The notes under the pieces are model-generated. The model saw only the letters and a program-made list of their open reading frames with translations. It searched no databases and had not been told where the DNA came from. Positions 16,135 through 23,435 of a stretch of 31,284 bases of DNA are shown here, piece by piece; within the stretch, counting starts at the first letter, position 1; every line of letters starts with the position of its first letter. Source of the stretch: CAYRNC01 sp964425645 (lineage in GTDB: Bacteria; Bacillota; Clostridia; Peptostreptococcales; Anaerovoracaceae); NCBI GenBank assembly GCA_964425645.1, contig CAYRNC010000013.1, positions 1 to 31,284 on the forward strand, read 5' to 3'. Both the position numbers and the translations under genes were made by a program.

Positions 16135-17022
16135 ATGCGCGACAGTTTTTCAGACTATCATCCAATAATAAATTTAATTTACTTTTCCATATTGATAGTT
16201 TTCAGCATGGTGTATCTGCATCCTGTGCTGCTTAGCATATCGACGGTGGGAGCTGCGCTGTATTTCGTTTATCTTAACAGGGGAAGGGGGTTTCGCTTTA
16301 TTTTAATTTTCCTGTTCCCGGGTATGGTGGCGGCAGGACTTGTAAACCCCCTGTTTAATCATAGGGGGGTGACCATTTTATTGTATCTTTCGGGGAATCC
16401 GATCACTTTGGAATCGATATTGTATGGTGCTGCGGCAGCTATGATGCTGGGTTCAATAGTGCTTTGGTTTTCATGCAGCAATTCCGTTATGAGTTCGGAT
16501 AAACTCATCTACCTGTTTGGAAAGCTGCTCCCTTCCTTGTCCTTAATAATTTCCATGTCGCTGCGCTTTATTCCAAGGTTTCAGGCTCAGACTAAATTAG
16601 TTGCAAAAGGCAGGAGATGCATAGGCAGGGATGTGGGAAGCGGAGGCTTTATGGAAAGATTGAGAAACGGGATGTCCATTTTATCCGTAATGGTTACCTG
16701 GGCTTTGGAAAGTTCTATAGATACAGCTGATTCCATGAAATCAAGAGGTTACGGTCTTCCCGGCCGTACAAGTTTCTCCTTATACCATTTTGATGGAAGA
16801 GACAAAGCGGCTTTGATTTATATGTTGGGGTTATCGGCGTTAGTCGCTGCCGAAGCATTGCTTGGTACAATAGAAATCAGTTATTTCCCATCGTTTTATA
16901 TGTCTGAAATCGATGTGCGTACTGTTATCGTCTATTTTGGATATTTTATGCTGTGTTTTGCACCGCTTATGTTAAATGTATTGGAGGCCCTTCATTGGCA
17001 GTATTTTCGATCAAGAATTTAA
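16135..17022 (+). CDS. ecfT: ECF transporter transmembrane component EcfT
   Basis: This 295-residue CbiQ/EcfT-family membrane protein has hydrophobic segments at both ends and a long cytoplasmic coupling region in the middle. The two short arginine motifs that couple EcfT to the ATPases are recognisable, one altered: AKGRRCIG near 156-163 and SMKSRGYGLPGR near 200-211. The protein joins the ATPase pair to a substrate-binding S component. A GAAGG sequence precedes ATG 16135. It overlaps the ATPase gene by 28 nt. Being inside a B12-regulated operon with its own S component, it is probably a dedicated module rather than the shared housekeeping EcfT. Confidence 0.88.
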   Translation: MRDSFSDYHPIINLIYFSILIVFSMVYLHPVLLSISTVGAALYFVYLNRGRGFRFILIFLFPGMVAAGLVNPLFNHRGVTILLYLSGNPITLESILYGAAAAMMLGSIVLWFSCSNSVMSSDKLIYLFGKLLPSLSLIISMSLRFIPRFQAQTKLVAKGRRCIGRDVGSGGFMERLRNGMSILSVMVTWALESSIDTADSMKSRGYGLPGRTSFSLYHFDGRDKAALIYMLGLSALVAAEALLGTIEISYFPSFYMSEIDVRTVIVYFGYFMLCFAPLMLNVLEALHWQYFRSRI

Positions 17023-18674
17023 GCTTCACCTATCCTCAAAAGATAAATCCCGCCCTGTCTTCTATAAACATAAAGATAAACTGCGGCGAATTTATTTCTG
17101 TTTGCGGACAGACAGGCTGCGGAAAAACCACGCTTCTTCGCAATATGAAGACGATCCTTGCTCCTTATGGGAAGCTTGTAGGCGAGATAAAATTTTACAA
17201 TAGGCCATTGAATGAGATAGGTCAAAGAGAACAGGCAGGGCGTATCGGGATTGTAATGCAAAATCCCGATGCGCAAATTGTTACGGATAAAGTTTGGCAT
17301 GAGTTGGCTTTCGGAATGGAAAGTCTGGGATTTGACAAAGACATGATTAGGCTGAAAACAGCAGAAACAGCTGCCTTTTTTGGGATGCAGAATTGGTTTA
17401 TGAAGGATGTGTTTCAATTGTCAGGGGGACAAAAACAGCTGTTGAATTTAGCCTCTGTTATGGTGCTCGAACCGGATGTCCTCATTTTGGACGAGCCGAC
17501 TTCTCAGCTTGATCCTATTGCCGCTGAAAGCTTTCTTGAGACAGTGCACAGGATTAACAGGGAAATCGGTACCACCGTCATTGTTACAGAGCATCGTTTA
17601 GAAAATGTTCTGCCCATGGCCGACAGAGTAATAGTTATGGATAAAGGTACTGTCCTGGCAGACGGAAAGTCGGAACTTGTTGGCAAAGTTCTGTCAAAAA
17701 TGAAACATCCTATGATTTTCGCTATGCCGACTCCGATGCAAATATATGACCAGTTGGGAAGGAAAACAGATAGATGCAGATGTCCTGTAACTATAAAAGA
17801 AGGCCGTGCGTTTTTAAGCGATGTTGTAGGTAACAGAAAGTTAAAAAGCGTAAGGATAGAGGATGGGAAATCAAAGGAGCGGTTTGGGGAGGCGGCGGCT
17901 GTGCTTACCGATGTTTGGTTCCGCTATGAAAAAAACGGAGATGATGTCATAAAAGGCCTTACATTCAGTGTACTGAAAGGTCAGTTATGCTGTATTCTGG
18001 GTGGCAACGGGACAGGGAAAAGTACAGCTTTAGGTATAATGGGCGGTATTCTCAGGGCTTATCGGGGCAAGGTGATTGTCGAAGGCAAGGACATCGGGAA
18101 ATATAAGGGGGGGGAGCTGTATAGAGGCATCCTCGGAATGCTGCCCCAGGATCCCAAGTTAATTTTCGTGGAAAAAACCGTACAAAGGGAATTGACGGAG
18201 GTGCAGCGCGGCCTTTCGCCTGAGGAAAAAAATAAACAGGTTTTGGAGGTGGCAATAAAAACAGAGCTTATGGATTTGTTGGAGTCCCATCCTTACGATC
18301 TTTCAGGCGGTGAGCAGCAAAGATTGGCACTGGCTAAAGTACTGCTCACGAAACCCGGGATCCTTATCATGGATGAACCTACGAAAGGATTGGACGAGCA
18401 TTTTAAAATGAAGCTTGCATCCATGCTTATAAAGTTAAAAAATGAGGGCGTAGCCGTTTTAATAGCTACACACGACATAGAGTTTTGCGGAAAATATGCA
18501 GACAGATGCGCTATGTTGTTTGATGGTAAAATTATCTCCCAAGGTACGCCTAACAAATTTTTTTCGGCGAGCAATTATTACACTACGGCAGCGAGCCGAA
18601 TGTCCCGCCATATCTTTGAGAATGCGGTAACTTCTTTAGATGTTGTAAAACTGTACAAGGAAAATACGGAATGA
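16995..18674 (+). CDS. Fused double ECF ATPase (EcfA-EcfA')
   Basis: Two ABC ATPase domains are fused in about 559 residues. Domain one has Walker A GQTGCGKTT (about 38-46), VMQNPDAQI, signature LSGGQKQ and Walker B VLILDEPTSQLDP. Domain two has GGNGTGKST (about 336-344), MLPQDPKLIF, LSGGEQQR and ILIMDEPTKGLDE. Both sets look intact. I start at TTG 16995 because TTGGAGG lies 7 nt before it and the protein then begins directly with AVFSIKNLSFTYP. A GTG start further upstream would add 14 residues read from the end of ecfT. The gene overlaps ecfT by 28 nt and the S component by ATGA. It powers the ECF transporter. Confidence 0.9.
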   Translation: MAVFSIKNLSFTYPQKINPALSSINIKINCGEFISVCGQTGCGKTTLLRNMKTILAPYGKLVGEIKFYNRPLNEIGQREQAGRIGIVMQNPDAQIVTDKVWHELAFGMESLGFDKDMIRLKTAETAAFFGMQNWFMKDVFQLSGGQKQLLNLASVMVLEPDVLILDEPTSQLDPIAAESFLETVHRINREIGTTVIVTEHRLENVLPMADRVIVMDKGTVLADGKSELVGKVLSKMKHPMIFAMPTPMQIYDQLGRKTDRCRCPVTIKEGRAFLSDVVGNRKLKSVRIEDGKSKERFGEAAAVLTDVWFRYEKNGDDVIKGLTFSVLKGQLCCILGGNGTGKSTALGIMGGILRAYRGKVIVEGKDIGKYKGGELYRGILGMLPQDPKLIFVEKTVQRELTEVQRGLSPEEKNKQVLEVAIKTELMDLLESHPYDLSGGEQQRLALAKVLLTKPGILIMDEPTKGLDEHFKMKLASMLIKLKNEGVAVLIATHDIEFCGKYADRCAMLFDGKIISQGTPNKFFSASNYYTTAASRMSRHIFENAVTSLDVVKLYKENTE

Positions 18675-19399
18675 CCAATAATCGTTTAAAAATAAAGACA
18701 GTGAAATTTATTCTTTTGTTCGTTTTAACACCGTTGACAATTTGGGCCGGCGTATACTTTTTGGATGACAGAAAATACTTTTTTATCAGTCTTCTTATGA
18801 TTCTTTATTCGATTGCAGCTTTTATAATTTCCTTTGAAATGAGAAAGCCCCAGGCAAGGGAGATGGTGCTTATAGCTGTATTGACGGCCATCGCTGTGGC
18901 GGGCCGTGCTGCATTTTTTATGATCCCTCAAATGAAACCGGTGATAGCTATAGTAGTAATTGTGGGGGTGTGTTTCGGGGGTGAGACAGGCTTTTTGACC
19001 GGAGCCATGACAGGATTGATATCCAGCATGTTTTTCGGTCAGGGTCCTTTCGTTCCTTGGCAGATGTTCGCTTTTGGCGTCATCGGATATCTGTCAGGTG
19101 TTTTTGCAAAAAACGGGTTAATTAAAATTAAGGCCCGTCAGCTCGCCGTATTCGGAGGACTGTCGGCTTTTTTTCTGTATGGTTTCATTATGGATGTCTG
19201 TTCGGTTTTGATGTGGACCGGGCAGCCGACATGGGAGTTGCTTATCACAGCCTTTGCTGCGGGTTTGGTCTTCAATTTAATGCATGCGGGATCCACTGTA
19301 TTGTTTTTGCTGCTTCTGTCGCGGCCTATGGTAGAAAAAATTATGCGCATCCGGACTAAATATGGGATGCAGGGTGATTTTCCTCTTCATTTTCTTTGA
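18671..19399 (+). CDS. ECF transporter S component, predicted for cobalamin (CbrT-like)
   Basis: This 242-residue membrane protein has about six to seven helices. The core from REMVLIAVLTAIAVAGRAAF onward is typical of ECF S components, including the helix-1 region that contacts EcfT. The motif GETGFLTGAMTGLISSMFFG followed by PWQMFAFGVIGYLSG resembles S components of clostridial B12-regulated loci and of the CbrT group, which transports vitamin B12 in lactobacilli. It starts at ATGA overlapping the ATPase stop. The substrate assignment rests on the cobalamin riboswitch 8 kb upstream and the transcobalamin-like proteins in the operon; a cobalamin precursor such as a benzimidazole nucleoside is an alternative. 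The last 44 nt overlap alr on the other strand. Confidence 0.8.
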   Translation: MTNNRLKIKTVKFILLFVLTPLTIWAGVYFLDDRKYFFISLLMILYSIAAFIISFEMRKPQAREMVLIAVLTAIAVAGRAAFFMIPQMKPVIAIVVIVGVCFGGETGFLTGAMTGLISSMFFGQGPFVPWQMFAFGVIGYLSGVFAKNGLIKIKARQLAVFGGLSAFFLYGFIMDVCSVLMWTGQPTWELLITAFAAGLVFNLMHAGSTVLFLLLLSRPMVEKIMRIRTKYGMQGDFPLHFL

Positions 19400-20516
19400 T
19401 GTATACTTTAGGTACTCTGTGTCCTATGCGGCTTATTATTTCATAGCTTATGGTGTTTGTTTTTTCGGCAATTTCATCGGCTGAAATGCTTTTATTCCCC
19501 TGGCTTCCAATTAGAACAGCTTCGTCATATTTACGTACGCCTGGGATATGGGTCACATCAACCATGCATTGATCCATACATATATTCCCCACAACAGGGG
19601 CGTATTCATCATGTATCAACACTCGCCCTTTTCCTGTCAGCAATCGGGGGTAGCCGTCTGCGTAGCCGATTGGAAGCGTCGCTATCAGGCTTTCTTTTTT
19701 TGTAATGTATTGTCTGCCGTAGCTTATAGAATATCCGGCGGGAACCCGCTTAAGATATATTATGCCGGCTTTCAACGTCATGGCAGGTTTTAAATTTAGG
19801 ATTTTGTCATCTCTTTCTTTGCCCGGGTAACATCCGTACAAAACGAGTCCGGGCCTGACGGCTTCAAGATACGATTCGGGGTACTTCATAATAGCCGCGC
19901 TGTTGGCTATGGTGCGATAACCGGCAGGAACCCCGGCAGTCTCGGCCTTTTTTGTGAATTCTTTAAATTTCCTAATTTGTTTTTCTGTGAAGGATTCATC
20001 GTCTTCATCCGCTACGGCGAGGTCGGAAAAGAAGCCCTTGATTCTAATGTTCGGTAATCGGCATATTCNNNNNNNNNNGCTGTTTTTTGAAGGCAAGAAT
20101 CCGATCCGGCCCATTCCTGTATCCACCGCAAGCAAAACATCAACGGTTTTTTTTGCCTTAACGGCTAAGCATGAAAGGATGCGAGTATCCATATATGAGG
20201 CCATCACGGGAGTGATATCGTATTCAATTAAATCATCGTGATAAACCCAAGGGGTCAAAGTCAGCATGATGATTGGACAGTCGATGCCTGCTTTTCGAAG
20301 TTCAATAGCCTCACTAAGCGTGGCTACACCCAATGAAGACACCCCGTTCTTTATAATAACTTCCGCGGTGCGGACAGCGCCGTGCCCGTAAGCGTCAGCT
20401 TTAACGATTCCTATAATTTCCCGATCTCCGGTAATTTTGGCGATTTCCTTTATATTATGTTCGATGCAGCTAAGGTTTATTTCCGCCCAAGCAGGGCGTA
20501 GGGTCTCTTTTAACAT
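19356..20516 (-). CDS. alr: Alanine racemase (interrupted by an assembly gap)
   Basis: Alr interconverts L- and D-alanine for peptidoglycan. The protein is about 386 residues with an unknown stretch in the middle. The PLP lysine is in GIVKADAYGHGA (about residue 39), the catalytic tyrosine in SISYGRQY, and VDTGMGRIGF, RPGLVLYG and GNICMDQCMVDVT are family motifs. Ten N lie within the coding region; the frame continues across them, but the real gap length is unknown. Downstream of the gap, FFSDLAVADE has Asp where most alanine racemases have His (THFATADE). GAGGAATGACTAA precedes the ATG. Its 3' end overlaps the S-component gene by 44 nt. Confidence 0.9.
   Translation of the reverse strand: MLKETLRPAWAEINLSCIEHNIKEIAKITGDREIIGIVKADAYGHGAVRTAEVIIKNGVSSLGVATLSEAIELRKAGIDCPIIMLTLTPWVYHDDLIEYDITPVMASYMDTRILSCLAVKAKKTVDVLLAVDTGMGRIGFLPSKNSXXXXICRLPNIRIKGFFSDLAVADEDDESFTEKQIRKFKEFTKKAETAGVPAGYRTIANSAAIMKYPESYLEAVRPGLVLYGCYPGKERDDKILNLKPAMTLKAGIIYLKRVPAGYSISYGRQYITKKESLIATLPIGYADGYPRLLTGKGRVLIHDEYAPVVGNICMDQCMVDVTHIPGVRKYDEAVLIGSQGNKSISADEIAEKTNTISYEIISRIGHRVPKVYIKENEEENHPASHI
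20069..20078. other. Assembly gap (10 N)
   Basis: Ten consecutive N interrupt alr. This is a placeholder from assembly. Residues between the FLPSKNS segment and the ICRLPNIRIKG segment are uncertain, and a few may be missing compared with typical alanine racemases. Confidence 0.99.
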
Positions 20517-20562
20517 TTAGTCATTCCTCATCTCTTCAGTCAGTTTGATAATAGCTATTATA

Positions 20563-20590
20563 AGTATACATAGTTTTTTGCGAATATCAA
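20563..20590 (-). promoter_or_regulatory. Probable alr promoter
   Basis: On the reverse strand TTGATA (20585-20590) and TATACT (20563-20568) are 16 nt apart, about 47 nt before alr. An overlapping TATAAT a few bases downstream could serve as an alternative -10. The stretch 20591-20703, between this promoter and the next one on the forward strand, shows nothing I can identify. Confidence 0.5.
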
Positions 20591-20703
20591 TATTAGGGAT
20601 TCGTTAGATTTCTATTTTTAATTTAAGCTGTGACCGGACAAAACACACGGGCCAGTTGTCTGTTAATTGCGTTGATTCCCAATACATAGCATCTAATTAT
20701 TGT

Positions 20704-20732
20704 TTGACAATTAACGCTGTTTGTTGTATTCT
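20704..20732 (+). promoter_or_regulatory. Promoter of the ferredoxin-AOR operon
   Basis: A perfect TTGACA (20704-20709) and TATTCT (20727-20732) are 17 nt apart. A short dyad ATTGT-TTG-ACAAT (20699-20711) covers the -35. The transcript would begin near 20739 and carry a leader of about 195 nt. Confidence 0.6.
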
Positions 20733-20755
20733 TTTACTATAGGTAAAGCAAAATA

Positions 20756-20857
20756 GAATGATGTGTCTCCGATTTCTGTTGACAGGCGATACCGTTTGCC
20801 GGTAGAAACGATAGGGTAGGGAGAGTGATCCCCCTGCCTGCCAGTGTGCAAAGGAGA
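20756..20857 (+). ncRNA. Structured leader before ferredoxin-AOR, candidate Moco/tungsten-cofactor riboswitch
   Basis: The leader folds as a three-helix junction. P1 pairs TCTCC (20766-20770) with GGAGA (20853-20857). P2 pairs TTTCT (20773-20777) with AGAAA (20804-20808) and holds an inner hairpin TACCG/CGGTA. P3 pairs GGTA-GGGA (20815-20822) with TCCC..TGCC (20829-20838). Conserved single-stranded pieces are CCGA after P1, CGATAGGGT after P2 and AAAGGAGA at the 3' side. The same layout, with compensatory changes, recurs before tupA at 24084-24177. The Moco RNA motif is known upstream of Mo/W-cofactor and transport genes, which fits the context. I cannot confirm the match to that family by eye. 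Confidence 0.6.
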
Positions 20858-20896
20858 AATGATGCCGTTTGGTGCGTCATTTTACTTTGCTTTTTT
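20857..20896 (+). terminator. Terminator-like hairpin after the AOR leader
   Basis: A 9-bp stem AAATGATGC/GCGTCATTT (20857-20865 with 20874-20882, one G-U) is followed by TACTTTGC and six T. Its 5' arm begins at the last base of P1, so the two structures abut. The U-tract is interrupted, so strength is uncertain. Confidence 0.5.
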
Positions 20897-20934
20897 GTTT
20901 TGCGTCATTCAGTTTAGAAAGGATGAATGGAACC

Positions 20935-21324
20935 ATGAAAAGACTGAGGTTTTCAAAAGAAAAATGCATCGGTTGCCAACTTTGTGCACAGGCATGTTCT
21001 GCCATGCATGAAGGAATGTACATTCCTTCTAAAGCCAGGATCGGTATTGAAACCTATTACGATCGGGGCGGATCCTTAAAGTACAAAGATTCCTACTGTA
21101 ATCTTTGCGGAATTTGTTTTAAAAATTGTCCAACCAACGCTATCAGCATGACTGACAAAATAAAAGTCGATCACGATATTTGTATAGGCTGCGGAACTTG
21201 TCAGGAGAAATGTCCAAGGAACGTGGTAAAGATCATCGATGGTAAATCGTACATATGTGATACTTGTGATGGTGATCCCATGTGCGTAAAAGTTTGCCCG
21301 CAAGGGGCCCTCAGGTATGAATAA
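20935..21324 (+). CDS. Polyferredoxin-type 4Fe-4S electron carrier of the AOR operon
   Basis: This 129-residue protein has four cysteine clusters: CIGCQLCAQAC, CNLCGICFKNC, CIGCGTCQEKC and CDTCDGDPMCVKVC. It should hold up to four [4Fe-4S] clusters and resembles the small electron-transfer subunits encoded next to bacterial aldehyde ferredoxin oxidoreductases. I start at ATG 20935, which has AAGGA 11 nt upstream. An open frame back to 20869 would run through the leader terminator. The stop is 17 nt before the oxidoreductase gene. It probably accepts electrons from AOR, or donates them for carboxylic acid reduction. Confidence 0.88.
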   Translation: MKRLRFSKEKCIGCQLCAQACSAMHEGMYIPSKARIGIETYYDRGGSLKYKDSYCNLCGICFKNCPTNAISMTDKIKVDHDICIGCGTCQEKCPRNVVKIIDGKSYICDTCDGDPMCVKVCPQGALRYE

Positions 21325-21341
21325 GGAAAGGAGAGAGATCA

Positions 21342-23102
21342 ATGTTTGGGTATCAGAATAAAATTCTTAGAATAGATCTGAGTAAAAAAGAAGCTAAGAC
21401 GGAACCTCTCCGCATGGACTGGGCGGAAAAGTATATTGGTTCCAAGGGCCTGTCCATTAAATATCTATATGAGGAACTAAAACCGGGGGTAGATCCTTTA
21501 TCTCCCGAGAATAAGCTAATTTTTATGACGGGACCCCTTACGGGGACGACAGTTCCCTGTTCCGGCAAGCTGGCGATTGCCGGAAAATCTCCGGCAACGG
21601 GGACTATTTGTGATTGTTCGATGGGAGGCCATTCGGCTCTAAAAATTAAGTATGCAGGCTATGATGCTGTCATCTTTGAAGGCAAGCTCGATAAGCCCGG
21701 ATATATAGTTATCGATGATGAAAATATCAGCTTTAAGGATGCCGGAGATCTTTGGGGTAAGGGTTCTCACGAAACAGAGGCTGATTTGATCAATGAATAC
21801 GGGTTAGATTACAGCGTAATCTCCATCGGGCCGGCCGGGGAAACGCTGTGCGGGATGGCTTGTATTAACTCTGATTATTACAGGCAGGCCGGCAGAGGCG
21901 GCATGGGAGCCGTTATGGGAAGCAAGAATCTAAAGGCTGTATTGGTAAAAGGTACCGGTGGCGTTAAGATTCCCAATATCGAAGAGGCCACCAAGAGATT
22001 TCTTGAGATGCAAAAAGAGGACACTCTTTTGGAGGATAACACCTTCGTGTTCGATTGCGGAACTACGGCATTTTTGGAAGCGTGCCAGGACGGTGGAATT
22101 TTACCGAAAAATAATTTCTCCGATACTACGGACGATGACTGGGAAAAATATAACGGCGATGTCTTGCTTGAGCATCTTGAAGGGAAAAGAGGATGCGGGA
22201 GCTGTGCTCTGGGCTGCGGAAATTTTCTTAAAATTGGAGATGCCATCTGTGAAGGACCTGAATATGAAAGCATGGCCGTTGCGGGACCGAATGCCGGAAA
22301 TACAGACCCTAAGGCTATAGTCAAAGCGAACCAGGTTGCAGATGACATGGGTCTTGATACTATAAGTGCAGGCGATGTTATAATATGGGCCATGGAGATG
22401 ACAGAAAAAGGGATACATGATTTCGGTATTCGTTTTGGAGAAATGGACAAATATATAGAATATTTGAAGTTGATGGCAAAGGGTGAAGGCATCGGTGCCG
22501 AACTTGCTATGGGTGTAAAGAAACTCTCTGAAAAGTATGGAGGAGAAGATTTCGCCATGCACGTCAAAGGGCTTGAATATCCGCAATACGAACCACGGGG
22601 TTCATGGGGCATGTCACTTGCTTATGCAGTTTCTGACAGAGGCGCCTGCCACATGAGAGCCTATGCTCCCAATGAAGAAGTATTTGCTGCGTCAATTCCG
22701 CCTTATACACCGGAAGGTAAGGGGCAGATGGTCTTTGATCTCGGGCAGTGGAATGCCGTAAAATTCTCTATGTGTGTTTGCGACTTTTGGGGAACGCTTG
22801 GTTTGGAAATGATGGCAGAGATCCTTACTTTAGTAACCGGAAAAGAATGGACAGCCGATGATATGGCGGAAATCGGTACACGAGTGCTAAATATCGCAAG
22901 AGCCTTCAACCAAAGAGAAGGATTCAGCGCGAAAGATGACACCGCCCCGAAGCGTATTTTTAAGGAAGCTTTAGTAAATGGACCGGCCGCCGGGCAGAAG
23001 ATTCCCGAGGAAGCGTTCGAGGATATGAAGCAGCAGTACTATAAGGTGCTCGGTTGGGATGAAAACGGGATGTTGCCTGAAAGTCTGCTTGCCACCCTAT
23101 AG
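21342..23102 (+). CDS. aor: Tungsten-containing aldehyde:ferredoxin oxidoreductase
   Basis: AOR interconverts aldehydes and carboxylic acids with ferredoxin, using a tungsten bis-pyranopterin and one [4Fe-4S] cluster in the cytoplasm. The protein is 586 residues, slightly under the usual 600-610. Residues about 4-205 form the pterin-binding N domain (FMTGPLTGTTVPCSGK, RAGRGG-like QAGRGGMGAVMGSKNLKA). The cluster cysteines lie in CGSCALGC (about 285-292) and near MCVCDFWG (about 477-484). The motif EGPEYESMAVAGPNAG is typical of the family. GGAAAGGAGAGAG precedes the ATG. The surrounding tungstate transporter supports tungsten rather than molybdenum. Close relatives with other aldehyde substrates cannot be excluded. 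Confidence 0.93.
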   Translation: MFGYQNKILRIDLSKKEAKTEPLRMDWAEKYIGSKGLSIKYLYEELKPGVDPLSPENKLIFMTGPLTGTTVPCSGKLAIAGKSPATGTICDCSMGGHSALKIKYAGYDAVIFEGKLDKPGYIVIDDENISFKDAGDLWGKGSHETEADLINEYGLDYSVISIGPAGETLCGMACINSDYYRQAGRGGMGAVMGSKNLKAVLVKGTGGVKIPNIEEATKRFLEMQKEDTLLEDNTFVFDCGTTAFLEACQDGGILPKNNFSDTTDDDWEKYNGDVLLEHLEGKRGCGSCALGCGNFLKIGDAICEGPEYESMAVAGPNAGNTDPKAIVKANQVADDMGLDTISAGDVIIWAMEMTEKGIHDFGIRFGEMDKYIEYLKLMAKGEGIGAELAMGVKKLSEKYGGEDFAMHVKGLEYPQYEPRGSWGMSLAYAVSDRGACHMRAYAPNEEVFAASIPPYTPEGKGQMVFDLGQWNAVKFSMCVCDFWGTLGLEMMAEILTLVTGKEWTADDMAEIGTRVLNIARAFNQREGFSAKDDTAPKRIFKEALVNGPAAGQKIPEEAFEDMKQQYYKVLGWDENGMLPESLLATL

Positions 23103-23121
23103 CATACGGAGGTTAAACCGG

Positions 23122-23361
23122 TTGATTATTACTGTTAAGTTAAAAGGCAGTTTAACAAAATATTTTGATGGATTAAAGGAGAAAACCGTAGAAGTTCCCG
23201 ATGGCAGTACCGCTGAAGAGGCTCTGAAATTCGTAGGAATTGACTGGAAGAAGATTGATACTTTCGGATTTGTAGCGATTAATGGTAAGCGGGTAATGAT
23301 TTACGACAAATTAAATGAGGGAGATGAACTTAAGGCCTATTCCAAAATTTCCGGAGGATGA
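23122..23361 (+). CDS. MoaD/ThiS-family sulfur carrier protein
   Basis: This 79-residue ubiquitin-like protein ends in Gly-Gly (SKISGG), the tail that is adenylated and thiocarboxylated in sulfur transfer to molybdopterin. Family features are VEVPDGSTAEEALKFVGI and VAINGKRV. I start at TTG 23122, which has GGAGG 9 nt upstream; a longer frame would overlap the end of the AOR gene. MoaD-like proteins are frequently encoded beside AOR genes. Its likely activating partner is the MoeB/ThiF-like protein at 29918. No MoaE is encoded nearby, so a role as AOR-specific carrier or a partner of a distant MoaE are both possible. Confidence 0.85.
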   Translation: MIITVKLKGSLTKYFDGLKEKTVEVPDGSTAEEALKFVGIDWKKIDTFGFVAINGKRVMIYDKLNEGDELKAYSKISGG

Positions 23362-23391
23362 TACAGATCCGACCGGGTGCAGGGTTTCATC

Positions 23392-23409
23392 TATACCAAA
23401 CAGGGTATA
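23392..23409. other. Small hairpin before the truncated TupA paralogue
   Basis: A perfect 6-bp dyad TATACC/GGTATA with a 6-nt loop is followed by TTTTAA, 27 nt before the next start. It might weaken readthrough or mark an RNA processing site. It is too short to call a terminator. Confidence 0.25.
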
Positions 23410-23435
23410 TTTTAATACTGGTGCGGAGGTTTAAG

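Noticed and set aside
20869..20934. In-frame N-terminal extension of the ferredoxin with a hydrophobic stretch, resembling a signal peptide.
   Set aside because: It runs through the leader hairpin and U-tract, has no proper ribosome binding site, and would export a cytoplasmic-type polyferredoxin.
21878..22612. Long open frame on the reverse strand inside the AOR gene, and similar antisense frames within other genes.
   Set aside because: No ribosome binding site, no recognisable domain, serine/proline-rich composition typical of codon shadows, and a well-supported gene on the forward strand.
23362..23435. Possible third copy of the cofactor riboswitch before the truncated TupA paralogue.
   Set aside because: The 74-nt gap lacks the TCCGA, CGAT-GGGT and AAAGGA elements and is too short for the fold.
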